Assembly (NCBI GenBank): GCA_037013495.1
Contig: CM072807.1
Location: forward strand, 16,619,001-16,683,000
Direction of reading: 5' to 3'
Length of the DNA stretch: 64,000 bases
DNA from: Hippophae tibetana
Taxonomy: Eukaryota; Streptophyta; Magnoliopsida; Rosales; Elaeagnaceae
Shown here: positions 25,547 to 37,760 of the stretch, piece by piece
Layout of the letters: each line of letters starts with the position of its first letter
Numbering within the stretch: position 1 is the first letter of the stretch
Translations under genes and position numbers: made by a program
Notes under the pieces: generated by a model
The model's database searches: none
Told to the model about the DNA's origin: nothing
What the model saw: the letters and a program-made list of their open reading frames with translations, nothing else

Positions 25547-25763
25547 ACAAAGCTCTTAAATATGGAACAATATTTGGAGACAAGAAATAGCTAGGATATG
25601 TGGATGAGGATTCTACGCTATTATCTTCGAAAGCAACTCAATTTATAAAACTTCTAACCTTTTTTCACATGATACACATGACATTGGTCATAAGGATGAG
25701 AGCTCCACACCTTCAACATAAAAACCCACATCTATAAGGCCTTCTAAATCTACTCATATAGTT
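25547..25763 (+). repeat. Right copy of the 215-bp duplication
   Basis: Matches 20172-20386. To its right the SIRE internal sequence continues normally, so this is the copy contiguous with the rest of gag. Confidence 0.9.
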
Positions 25764-27682
25764 ACTATTTATGCACAAGGAATCGTTGCACCTATAATTA
25801 ATAAAATTGTTAAGTTTGTGCTCGTCTGTCGTCACTGTGGTAGAAAATGTCATACTAGGCCTAAGTGTAGATTTTTTATTAATGCTCATAAATGTAATAA
25901 TTCTTTACATGTTTCTAGTTATAGGACCCATTATCATTATCTATCTATGCATGTTGCATCATATTCTGGGATGAATGAAAATTATTGTAACATGTTAAAA
26001 ATTCTACTAGAAAATGTGAAGCTATTGGTTCAAGAGGTAAGTGAATTTCAAAACCTTTAATTATAGGACTAATTTTCACCATCCTACCATGCATGTTGCA
26101 TCTTTATTTAGGATGAGATAGAAATCTAAAGGTAGGTCCAAGAACATGCCAATGGTAACTAAGGTAGTTGATTTCTAACCCAAAGATATAAAGAAAATAA
26201 AATTCAATAAAGTTTGGATTAGGAAATGTTGACTCTTTTCAGTCACCTGACCGTTGTTTAATATTCACCTAAGTACTTTTTTGAGTACTTAATTAATCCT
26301 AGGTGAACATCTTTAGTTTTTTTATCTTTTTTATTAATGTTTTTTAGTTTTAACTAAAAAAGAAAAATAAAAAAAGGAATAGACTTGTTTTAACAATAAC
26401 ATGAAATGAACTTTACATTTTTTTTCATACTATCTCCTTTTTTGGTTGACTTTACATTGTATAAATGGGTATTTTGACTTGAACATTTACATACTTTTCA
26501 CATATGGTGATCGATGTTGACAATAACCAACTCGCACACTCCCAAAACACATGTATATTATGCTTTTAGTTTATGATTACTTTGGATAAGATTCTAGAGC
26601 TTGAGCTAACTTTGATTATAAAATTGTGCTTACACTTTGTCTTTCACTTTCTAAAATTTACTATAAAGAGACACCTAGTTTTGAGAAAGCTACCTCAGTA
26701 AGCAAAGATGGTTACCTTATAACTAGTATGCAAGTCATCATACTAAGTTCCTAACTTGTGTATATTTCCTTGAAAAAATAAAAAATAAAAGTATTATACA
26801 AAAGCAATTGCATGCACAAAAAAGAAATGGCCAAAAGTAGTTATAAAAAATGAGAAAATAAATAAGTAAATAACCAATCCCTTATATCATAAAAAAGAGG
26901 AAAATTTTAATTTTTCTAATGATAGATAATTTTATTTTGTTAAAGTAAGAATTCAATTGCAATTTTCCATAATAGGTGATACTTTTTCTTTTGAATCTTT
27001 CATAACTAATCCTAAATGAATAAATTAACATATTATTATAGTTCAAACATGTATCTTATTTTTGGATGATTGTCGATATATCATAGTATGTGTTAATACT
27101 TATACTTTCCATAAAGAGTCAAAATTTAACAAGATTCATTATCAATTGAGTATTACGTTCTAGTTATGTTTAAATAATTATACTACCCTTAATAACAAAG
27201 AAAAATTTAGATATATCAGATTTTATAAATTTTTGTTATCTTATACTTTATTTCAGGGAGTCATAGAATTTAGGGGAGGTTCTTTCATTGCATAGGGGGA
27301 GAGTATCCAATGCAAGAAATATTATTTAATGAGAGAGATTACACATAGGGGAAAACACCTAATGTGTTCTATTCATTCAATATGTCATATAAAGGGAGTA
27401 AACCTAATATTTAAATGTTCTATATATTAACTCATTACTTATGCTCATTTTTTTGCTTTTCTGTTATTATATATACTAAACTAATAAACAATGAGTCTTT
27501 CGAGACAAGTGGTCTACCTATTTGTGTTTTTGTTTTCAATGTACATATAAGCTATCAAGATTCAAATGAAGAAGATTTCACCAAATCAAGGATAGTTTCA
27601 CTATGTAAAAATTTACTTTTCTTATGAGCATGATTTAGTGAGAGAGAGACTTTGTCACACGAATATGCCAAAGGAAGAGATT

Positions 27683-28860
27683 ATAAGGTTTATGAGTGTT
27701 GGTGATATTCGTGGACAAAATATTTAAATGTAATTTAGTTTCTAGGCGCGTTCATAAGATCACTATTCAAGCCAAAAAAACTACTGAGCTTCAAAACATA
27801 TATTTTAGGTATATTCTTGTTCCTAAACACTTTAGATTTCAAATTAGACACATAGAAACATTTAGTATAATGTTACTCTATCAGTCAGGTATTGTCTAGA
27901 GATCGAGGAGGTAGATTGATCGAGTATCGATCTATTACAATCTAAGTTCTCTCAAGTTAATTTTAAAATTGGGAAAGATGGATCAAAGTTATGGATTTGA
28001 TGTATTGAGAATCAATCGTGTCCAATCTATCTAGTCATATGTTTTTATTAATTGTTGTCTGGGTTCAATCAAAAAGAACTTTGATCGATCAAGATTGGTC
28101 TAGATTGATTGAGTGACAAGATTGATCGATTGAGTAACGAAAGCTTCAACTTTAATCTCTTTATTAACTTGAGTTAAACATTTCAATTACCATATTGTCC
28201 CTATTATTTATTTCTCTATGAATTGTTTAATGGGAAGATTTGTAATTAGATTTTAACTTAGCATTAGGGCTTCAATCTTTCCGATATAAAGAACCCAATG
28301 TTCCATTTTTAATCAACCACATTCGTTACAATTTTTTAATTATTTTTGGTCTCTCTCCCCTTTAAAACGTTTTGTAAAAACAAGATGATGTTGTTTTAGG
28401 CTTCTTTCTTTAATTAATTTTTCAAACATAGGTGGTTGTATTTGATTGATTAATATGCCATTTAATTTATGATATTTTGATTATATGTTCATCTAGCTTC
28501 TTCTTTTTATGTTCTTAAATGCTTGGATTAAATAATTGTATATGTAATATCATAATTATTGGATTTGATTATTTAACTTTAAAGAAGATATTTTTAAAGA
28601 ACTTGTGTTTAATATGCTTATTTTAGGATTGCTAGATAATTTAAAATTAATTGATATATTTTTTAAACCTTCTAATTAGGGTTATTCATTGTTAAATTTA
28701 CTCTAGGACACATTTTACACTTGTGCTATCGTGGTAACATATCACATGCTAGTTGAACAAGTTCGATTGCTCATGTGACTCAAGTTTATCAAAATGTTAG
28801 TCCAGATCTAAACACCTTTCTTATGAAGAATACGAAGGAAAGAAGAAGCTATGTTTTATA
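27683..28860 (+). repeat. 3' LTR of the SIRE relic
   Basis: Aligns with 17325-about 18460. It is preceded by a purine tract (AAAGGAAGAG, 27670-27679). Similarity to the 5' LTR fades near 28860, where other sequence takes over. Many CG positions of the first LTR read TG or CA here. Confidence 0.7.
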
Positions 28861-29100
28861 TAATCATATAATGTGCATTATTTTCCATGTATGCATGTTT
28901 CTAGCTTCGACAAGAGCTTGTGAGGCATACTGTTACTAATGTATTTACTACAAATTATTATTATCGTGTCTGCTAATCATTTTAGTTTTCTTAAATTTAA
29001 GTACATTATTTTATGCTTCTATTATGCTACTTTCTTAATTCAAGTTTGTGAGGCCTACTTGCCAAATTTATATAGAGCTCATAAAAAGATTATATGGATT
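28861..29100. other. Short junction, nothing recognised
   Basis: AT-rich sequence between the last recognisable SIRE LTR sequence and the next Tat relic. No coding or structural signal. Confidence 0.4.
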
Positions 29101-30239
29101 GGCATCTCCAATCTCAACTAGGTCCTAGTTGCCTATTTGAGTTGGAAGAATAATTGAATTTCATGCAATTGTTCCTACATATAGAATCCTTAGATAGAAA
29201 GACCATGGATGAAAATCTTGTCTATCTTGGATGGATTTTTAAAAGTTACACTGCTTTTAGGCAACAAAAGAGGTTGTTCTAATGCAATTTGAACGCTAGT
29301 CGTTCATACAGTGGCCTAAGATTATGAAAAATCTTGACTAGGTCAAATCTTTGTATTGTAGGTTCCATAAAGATACTGGCCACTCATTCATTCATAATCC
29401 AAGGCCATGACAACCATATCCACCATAGTAGTGGCAATAACAACAATACATACCACAATAGCCACAACTCATCTGTGAGACCATATCTGGCCCCAAAATT
29501 TTAGAGGTTTCTAGAGGAAAATATCCTAAACTTTCACTCTCATGCATAACATTTTTTGAAAGAGAGACTTGTAGGTTTATCCATCCTCATGTGGATTTTC
29601 TTGTAGTCACCTTCCAAGTGGCCAATATCACTTTGTGTCATATTCTAATATATACTGGAAACTCAACTAACATCTTATTCTCTGAGGTATAAAAGAAAAT
29701 GAAGCTTTCTCATCTTTTTAAGCCAACAACTAATCCCTTGGGAGAATTTTTGGACTCACACTCATTCCAAAAGGTAGTGTGACCTTTCTAGTCACAATTG
29801 GGTAGGGCATCAACACAAGAAAAATTATGGTAGAGTTCCTTATGATTGCCCATCCTCTTACAATTTTATCTTGAGCAGGCATTTCCTACATGGGGTGTAG
29901 CTTCTACCTACCACCTTATCCTAAAGTTTCCAACAGATAAGGGAACATGAGTAGTACTTGGAGAGAAAAAGGTAGGTAGAGAATGATTCCCCCTAGGAAT
30001 CTAGATAGGCCAGAAATAAAAGAACTACCATACTAGAATTTGAAAGTTCTTACCCCATTGATTTTTTTTACTTAATGTTTTCTCAATTTTCATTGTTGCA
30101 AAACTTAGTAAAATAAATCACCTTAGATGGTTATATTTCAATTTATATTCCTAGGATAATTTTAATTACTTTTTAATTTAAATGGAGAACTTGGGATACA
30201 TACATCTTTCTACAAATCAAAGATCCATACCTAGAATAT

Positions 30240-30780
30240 TCAATAGGACATAAAGTTCACAATCAAAGGAATAGTGGGCCTAAGCTGCCTGGGCTTGAAA
30301 AAATTTAGAGTCCTTAGTGCCCTACACATAGCCATAGGAGCAATCGCTTGAGAGCTACACCATCATAGTATTAAATAGCGTTTAATATCCCATCGGGAAT
30401 GTACCCTTATCACAGTCAGTGAATAAGAAATAATCCTATGAGTAGGGTTGAGCTACCTAGACCAAGAGAGTCCAGAGCCTTCAGTGCATCGCAAGTGAGT
30501 ATTACACCTTAGATTCCAAAATTTCCTAAGATTAATGGAAGTTGAACTTGTTAAGTAACCCTGAAGGATGCATCTTGATCATACGTAGTGCCATCTAGCT
30601 CAAAAATCACACCAAGTAGCACCCCAACCTATGAGTCTCACATCTTAGTGTCCAAACTATCACAAGGCAAAACTGAATGCAATAAAAGCCTCAATATCTA
30701 GTCAGGGAATACACCCTCTACCAAGGCAGCGAATAAGAGGTATACCAACATGTGAGTTCTACACTTTCTAGGCTAGACCA
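30240..30780. repeat. Degenerate tandem repeat in Tat 3' region
   Basis: Similar phrases recur. GGGAATGTACCCTTATCAC at about 30391 resembles GGGAATACACCCTCTACCA at about 30705. Each is followed by a CAGTGAATAAGA / CAGCGAATAAGA block, and 'gtgag...tacacctt' type blocks also recur. The spacing of about 314 bp could be two periods of about 157 bp. Too diverged to define a unit by eye. Confidence 0.35.
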
Positions 30781-32259
30781 TAAAATTGTTTTTAGAAGAT
30801 CAATATGTTAGCCATGTGGTCAAGGTCATAATTGACACTAAGAATGACCTATCAAGTTTCCTATCTTCCTAGAGTTTTCCATAGATCATAAAAAAGAGTC
30901 ATGACTTAGAAGCCATACCATTTCAAGTCTAGGAGCTATATTTAAATTATTGCACCATACTTTGGCCTACAAGGCTTCAATAAGTGAGAGGAAATGTCTC
31001 TAACAAAGCGATAACTAAAAATTTCTTAAATTGAGAACTATATTATTCTTGGACCACTTGAATAAGTTCAACTACTCCAAACAGGGGGTTGATAGACCGA
31101 GGGACTAAGAAACACTTGGATCAACAAGTCCCCCTAACTTAAAAAAATTTCAAATAGACACAACAAGTTAAACATAATCCAAACTTCAAAGCCACTGATC
31201 TTCCAATGATGCCAACACGTGGTTCAAATATCGAACCACTATCAGGTCAGATAAGCTAGGCCTAGGAGGTATAACTAGCCAAGATTTCTACCGATTAGTG
31301 AGGAGGGTGATCGATCAAGGGTATGAACGAATATGAGTGTGGATATCTAGGCTTGTGGCTAGAACTATGGCTAGCTAAGGGTATAATCAGTGAGGACGTG
31401 GCCTACCACAAGTGTCACCACTAGCCTGGAAATGGCCAGCTAGGTTTGTGACCATATGCATTTGTCCGACTATAATAGGTCGAGTCATGGTCAATAAACA
31501 TGTCCCCATCTTTGCATACCTTGGGTCCAGGATTTTTGTTTTGTTTTACGCCAGTGCATCCATCCATAATCGCATGTCAACTTAAAGGTCGATGACATTC
31601 CAATTAAATGGGGTGACAACCAAGTCCAAAAACAATGTTACAAATACAAGTCAGAGATAAATTGTATAAAGCAATATAAGGCTAATGCCACATGTCCTTG
31701 GCCATCACCTTTCTAGGTTATGCCACGATATGTTTCCTTCTAGGAAATATACACCCATTAGGATGTATCTCAGTGTGTTCTTCTTCATAAAGTACCTTGT
31801 TAAATCTTCAACTACTTATCTACATTCTGGACAAAGTCCACACATAAGCCAATGTTATAATTTATTAAAGTATATCAAAATATTGATCCTACTAGAACTT
31901 GGGGTGATCTAGATAATGATCTCCACCTCCTGGACTTCCTAATGGTGTCCAACCTTTTATATCTCCATGTAACTTCATTCCAATGAGAAATAGGAGTACA
32001 AGAGTTAAGAAAAAGGTTACAAAGAAGAGTTCAAGTGTTAGAGAATAAGGGTACCCACAAGAAAAATATCAAGGCTTTCTACACTTATGTAAATTCTTTT
32101 CGAAAGAAGCAAGTCATCCTATCAACAGATCCTAGAATTTTCTTTACAAACATGACCAAAAATATTGTGTTGACTAGAAGGATTAGATCCATTAATCATT
32201 CTAGACCTCCCTTATTTGAACATCACTAGCCAGAGGACTGTCTACCAGGAATGAGCTGA

Positions 32260-32505
32260 CCAGAATGTCATCGCTCAGGATGTCGTTGGTTAAAATGTCA
32301 CTGGTCAGGATTTCATGGGCTAGAACTTTATTGGCCATGACTTGGTTGGAAAAACTTTATTGACCAGAATTTTTTTTGTTAGGAATTTATTGGTAAGAAC
32401 TTTGTTGTCCAGGCTTTGTTGGCCATAACTGCGAGACTTAGTTTGTCATAACATCATTTTCTAAGACTTAGTTGACCAATACTTCGTTTGCTAAGACTTT
32501 GACGC
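32260..32505. repeat. 15-bp degenerate minisatellite, about 16 units
   Basis: Successive 15-mers fit a consensus near CCAGAACTTTRTTGG. Examples are CCAGAATGTCATCGC, TCAGGATGTCGTTGG, TTAAAATGTCACTGG, TCAGGATTTCATGGG and CTAGAACTTTATTGG. The phase is kept from 32260 to about 32420 with two 14-bp units and continues more weakly to about 32505. It lies in the 3' non-coding part of a Tat relic, where tandem repeats are known in this lineage. Confidence 0.8.
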
Positions 32506-33190
32506 CCAAGGAACTGTCACTCATATGACTACCAATCAAGGGGCTATCATTTAGAAGATAGCCAACCAAGGGCACTAGCTAGGATATCACAACCCATGTT
32601 ACCACCAGCCAGGGTAGCACCAGTAAAGGATGGGCCAAACACGCCTTCGCTCAACCTTTGTTTGTCCATCAACATCCATCGTCCATGTCGACAAGCATCC
32701 ATGGTAACTAGATCTGATCCTGTACATCCACAGATATGGTATCCACCATTTCCTACTTAGGAAAGTGTGGTACAAGGGTCCTGGGGTGCAAAATTTTTGG
32801 GTGATGAAGAATAATTATTCTATAGTACATGAAGAAAAATAAATGGTCAAGATCACTTAACTAATCCTACTATGATTAGACTTGAGATTTGAATTTTGAG
32901 TTTCCTACAAAAATAAATGAAGGTTTGACTTCTTTGGTGAAAACATTGATTTCAACGTAATTTTCTAGCCGGTGTTTGATTTAAAATCCAAAGACATTGT
33001 CAACATGAGAATGTCATCATGCGCGTTTCGAATGGCCTAACAGAAATGGTGTAAATTTTTCTTTTTGGGTGGGTAAAAAATGACTCAATTTAAGCTCAGA
33101 ATTGTCAACAAAAAAAATTATCTAACACAAGTATTGACAGAAATTACAATCAAACCTTCTAGCCCAATAGCTAGCAAGTCTGGGGGATGA

Positions 33191-33794
33191 TGTTGGGAGT
33201 AATTTCTTATATCCCATGTGGTAGTCAAAGATTGACCATAATAAGCAAATAGCCTTATGAGCCAAGCCCAATAATTGTCAAATCATCATACAAGTGTGAA
33301 CGCGATATAATTATGCTAAAAGGATCGTAGCTCAATAATTACCTTTTAGTTATCTTAAAGAGATAAATACCCTAAGACTATCCTTATCTATCCAAAAGAA
33401 TAATCTAACAAATAAATACAAATAATTATCTAACATATAGCTATCTATAACAAATAATTGTCTACAAATCTATAACAATTCAATCCTAATTAGATAAGGA
33501 TAAGCTACCACGTTTATTATTTTTCCTATATATTATCACATATTCATAACATAATATAATATTTAATATCAAATATCATAACAGAGAATCTCACGGCTAA
33601 ACATTCTCTTTTCATATAATTATTAGAGCAACATTGAGATCTTCTCTACTTTACATCTCATAGTTACTAACTTAAAGATCGTAAAGTTGAAGATCATCCC
33701 CTTAGAAGGTGGTCTAAGGTCCTAATAGTTTATTTATCTTACACATTATAAAGAGAACAGTCATATTTGATATTGACAAAAATTGATATTAACA
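33191..33794 (+). repeat. 3' LTR of the Tat relic
   Basis: Begins TGTTGGGAG at 33191 (or TGATGTTGGG at 33188) right after the purine tract and ends TAACA at 33794. The second half aligns with 3886-4247. Confidence 0.65.
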
Positions 33795-35094
33795 TTATAT
33801 TTGGACAAAAAGTTATAAGGATTTCATAATTTTTACTAAATGAGCACATTAGTTTTTTGTATTATTAAGTTATGCAACAGATGTCTCATAATTTTTAAAA
33901 ATTATGACTTTAGTATTGTAATTTAAGAATTAGGCACTTTCAATCATGTTATTATAAAAAAATATGTACTTTAAATCATATAATTTATTAAAATAAGTAT
34001 TTTTTGTTCACTAAAAATATTAAAAATAAGTATTTATAATGCCTTATTTTCATAAATAATAAAACTATATGTGTACCACTCAAAAATTAAAGACCTAAAG
34101 AACTAATTTGTATATAATAATAATTATTATAATATTTTTCAAATATTATGAACTAAATTATTTAAATTAAATAATTATTATAGTAGCTTCTATTGCATTT
34201 TCGGTGTCATGCAAAAAACAATTGTTTTTTTATCTGATTATGCATTCCAATTGGTTTTATTAAAAGTATCTTCCGCATAATATTGAATATAGGAATTCTG
34301 TCTTTATTTTTAATAAGGAAGAAGAATGTAAGAGAATCCCTAGTCATATTGCTCTTCTTCTTTTTTATAAATCTTTCAATAATTTTAATGTATTCTACCA
34401 AAGAGAAATCTTCCTTTACAATAGTTGTTAGATTTGTTTTTCTAATTTTCTTATATTAATTATTTTAAATAAAATACATAATATTTCTTTATCAATGTCT
34501 TATTATATGTTAATTTGTTTTCGTCCAGATATTTATCTATAATGTATGTAATGTTTATACTCATGGTTTTTGTGTTTTACTATTAGTTATTAACTTTATC
34601 TAAATTAAATTTGTTGTGTCTAAGATTTTATAGATTTTAATATGTTATCCAGATTTTTTTTAATATTTTATATATTTTTTTAAATAATAAAACAATTGGT
34701 TGAAGAGCTTTATAATAGATCGAAAAATAAAGCCTAAGTTTTTATCCTCACGTTCAAAAATGTATTTGATTTTGGTTCAATAATTTTGATTATTAATATA
34801 TTTAGATATATGAATTTTTATCTAAATTACACATCTTTAACTTTATTTAATGAAATGTTTTTGACAAAAGAGAGAAACAAAGAAAATAGTGATCATGATT
34901 TTATTCAAGTCATAAATTCAAAAAACAACGATACTATTAATTAACAAAAAGGAAAATAAAATTGATGAGATTTGATTGCTAACTAATCAAGTTAGCCAAT
35001 TAAAATACCAAGAAAATGTACGAACAATTAAGAAATCCATTCTTTCAAGTCTTTAAAGTTTTATAAGTATAGGTTTTATACGTTTTTATTTTAT
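33795..35094. other. AT-rich intergenic DNA, nothing recognised
   Basis: Long runs of A and T with only short random frames. No gene, RNA or repeat that I can support. Confidence 0.6.
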
Positions 35095-35570
35095 TTATTT
35101 TTGGGACAAGTTTATTTAGTTAGATAATTTAAAAATATAATTAGTTAAGTTAAAAAATTTAAAAATTGATATTTTTTTAAAAATAAAATAAAATTGATAT
35201 ATTCTATTAATAAAACATTAAAAAAAACGGATTGTTCCCCTCTCCCTCCCTTCTCCCTCCCGTTCATTCTTTCTCTCTCTTTTTCATCTCCCATTCTCTC
35301 TCTACCTCTAGCTCTTTTTCTCTCTCTCAATGTTTTTTATTTTTTTTATTTGTAAAATATTAAAAAGAGAATGGGACAGAAAATGAAAGAAAGAGAATGA
35401 AGAAGAGAGAAGAGGGACTGACATTGGCTTTTTTAAATATTTTTTATTAATATATATAAAAACTTTATTTTATTTTTTATTTGAAAAATTCATAATTTTT
35501 AAAAAAATTAATTTAATTTAACACACTAAATTTCATTACTAAATAAATTAGTTTAATTATAACAAAATAA
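35095..35570. mobile_element. Foldback/MITE-like element with CT-rich arms
   Basis: The two halves are imperfect reverse complements. The left half runs TTTATTTAGTTAG, AAAAATAAAATAAAATTG, ATTAATAAAACATT, then a CT-rich tract at 35233-35328. The right half runs a GA-rich tract at 35366-35416, AATATTTTTTATTAAT, TTATTTTATTTTTTATT, then ACTAAATAAA. The arms are about 200 bp around a short AT-rich centre. No coding capacity. A non-autonomous inverted-repeat element is the simplest reading; the ends and any target duplication are not resolved. Confidence 0.55.
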
Positions 35571-37536
35571 AAATATGTAAAAATTATAATTATACAATCC
35601 AAACAATTATATTTAAAACAAATTAGAATTTTTTTTCATAATTTTAAAAAATTACTATTCTATAATCTTAATATTTCTACAATTATATTTTAATAATGAT
35701 TATTTTATCTAATAATTATAAAATTAAAATAAATTTAATAGAAATAATAAAATAAATAATTTATATTTTTTTAAGATAATAATAAAAATATTTGTGATAT
35801 ACTATTACTCATTAATGTATAAATAATCTTAAGAAAACTTGATTTTAATCTAAGATGTTCATTTTTAAATAAAACATATTTTTAATAAGGAGCATGGATC
35901 AATAGTACACATATACTCTATAAAAGGTGCATTATCCTTATTTTATTTTACAACTAAATTAATCACAACTAAAATTCCTAATTTTTTTATCAATATTTTA
36001 ATGTGTTCCAGCTAATCATATTAAAGTTTGAGAATTTTAAAACTAAATATTTTTATTTTTATAATTTTATTTATTTATAAAAATTATTTAAAGGTTCAAT
36101 TCTATCAAAATATTTTATTTTTTAATCAAATAATTTTTTATGGATTCACTTATTTTGTTGATTTTCTCATATTTAATCATTATAAAAATGATGAATTATT
36201 TAAATTATATTAAAGATTAATTTTAAGATTAAAAAATATTTTTAAAAATAATTATAAATGATAATTATATTTTTGTGTTTAATTTTTGAGAACAATTTTT
36301 AAAAATAAAATACTAAACAGTTTATTATTTTTTAAAATTATTAAAAAAAATTAATTATTTTTAAAAAATATTTTTAAATCAAGTGATTAAATAGATGGTA
36401 AATATAGCTTAATCTTTACAACATTTTTAAGTGACATGTATATCTAGTATCGAGGTGATCTAAATTTTAAATATAAGTAGCCAATTACGTCGCGTTATTT
36501 AAGTGGGAAATTGGGGCCAAATATCTTGTAAATATAAAAGAAAAACAAACCAGCCTCTTTGTGGCTAGCAATTACATTATAATAATTATTTTTTATATTT
36601 AAATATATTTTATGATTTAAATTTATGATTTAAGATATAAAAAAAAATCAATTCTATTATCATACCACTAAACACATTATTGTTTAAATATATTATATTC
36701 AATCATATTATTTTTTTCTTACTTTTCTTTTCTTATTAAATAATTATTTTCAGAAGAAAAAATTTCAATAATTTTAAATTTTATCATGTTATAAATCACA
36801 TTATCACGTAGCAAAAAAAAAAGTAGAATTGAAGATTAAAGAAGAAAAAAGAAGTGGTAAGAAAAATCCATTTTCTCTCATCATTTGAATTCCAAGGATT
36901 GGGTCGTTTTGTATTTTCTATTTTCTATTTGGGTATTGAAACAATGTGATTATTGTTTTTCTAACGACCCCTTTTGCATCTTTGATCAAGTCGTAATTGT
37001 TATCTGTTTAGCCTTACAGATGATGATGATTGTTGCAGACATCCATCGTAGTCTAGGGTTTATAATTGCTGTTGTGGATCAATGTCTTAAATTTAGCTTT
37101 ATGAGTTTCATGTTATATTTAAGTGCTTATAGTACGAGGATTAACATAGTGTGGGAAATGAGAAATATAAAAAAACAAAGTAGGTTCTTCTTTCAATATT
37201 TTAAGGTTAGGAGAGAGTTGATAACTGGATAACTTCTATACATTATCATCGTATTTTCATAGTTTCCTGATTGATTGATTAATACACGATGTCTCTTCAT
37301 GCTATTTTGTAACTAAAATTGTCGTGAGTGTGTTAGACTGGCCTTGTTGCTGCCCATCTGGCCACCCGTAACGCTGCAGTTTTCACCAGCCTTATTCTTT
37401 GTATGTGATGAATGCCTGCTTCTTAATTTGTCCTATACTCGTTGCCGCTTTGTTGTGTCATCTTCTTAGGTGATCACAATTATGAAGACGACAGACTTTT
37501 GTCTGCTCATGGCCAGCTTTGGCTTCAACGCCACCA
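35571..37536. other. AT-rich intergenic DNA; one 115-codon frame, no support
   Basis: Very AT-rich to about 36480, then somewhat more mixed. An open frame at 36885-37232 (+) encodes 115 residues rich in F, I and Y with no recognisable domain, and nothing shows it is a gene. The 36880-37536 sequence is less AT-rich and could be a UTR or a decayed gene, but I cannot identify it. Confidence 0.4.
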
Positions 37537-37541
37537 TATCA
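37537..37541. repeat. Target-site duplication, left (TATCA)
   Basis: TATCA abuts the Copia LTR start TGTGAAATC; the matching TATCA is at 40472-40476. Confidence 0.85.
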
Positions 37542-37760
37542 TGTGAAATCTGTGATAAAGATTTTATTAAATTCTATTGAGAAACTAAATCAGCTTTAAA
37601 GAACTACATGAATGAAGAAAAACACTTATGCATGTCTTCCACTCCTATCATCGTGGTAGAGAGCAAATTGAAAACAAAAAAATGAAATCCCTAAACACTC
37701 GGGATTTATTCAAAGCTATCCTAAGACCAAATCAACTTAATCGAAAACCTAATTTTAACA
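37542..37760 (-). repeat. 3' LTR of the Ale/Ivana-like Copia copy
   Basis: 219 bp with ends TG and CA. It matches 40265-40471 with about four substitutions and one indel. Confidence 0.9.

Larger units (their letters stand above)
17325..28860 (+). mobile_element. Copia SIRE-lineage relic with two LTRs, hosting a nested insertion
   Basis: Two related direct repeats of more than 1.1 kb, at 17325-18780 and 27683-28860, flank SIRE-like internal sequence. A tRNA-iMet-like primer site is at 18782. Gag follows from about 18840 (PFFDGS motif), with a CCHC-type CFECNEIDHI segment near 19650 and an acidic serine-rich stretch after it. A second zinc-knuckle-like CRHCGRKCHTRPKC segment is at about 25830. 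The 3' non-coding part has GGGGGAGAGT-type purine tracts near 27290. No pol is recognised. The internal part is interrupted at about 20387-25541 by a Gypsy LTR. Many breaks; old. Confidence 0.75.
29100..33794 (+). mobile_element. Gypsy Tat-lineage relic: gag end, protease, 3' region and LTR
   Basis: Plus-strand Tat remnant. About 29300-29400 reads like the Tat gag C-terminus (YCRFHKDTGHSF). About 29570-29950 reads like its protease region, with a TGNSTNILFS-type stretch. Long non-coding sequence with degenerate tandem repeats follows, then a purine tract (CTGGGGGA, 33180-33187) and an LTR. No RT or integrase is recognised. Many breaks; old. The LTR family is the same as at 3886-4247. Confidence 0.65.

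Noticed and set aside
35145-35330. Arginine/glutamate-rich minus-strand frame
   Set aside because: Simple CT/GA-rich tract of a foldback element.
36885-37232. 115-codon open frame on the plus strand
   Set aside because: No domain, no splice or promoter support, hydrophobic composition expected of T-rich DNA.
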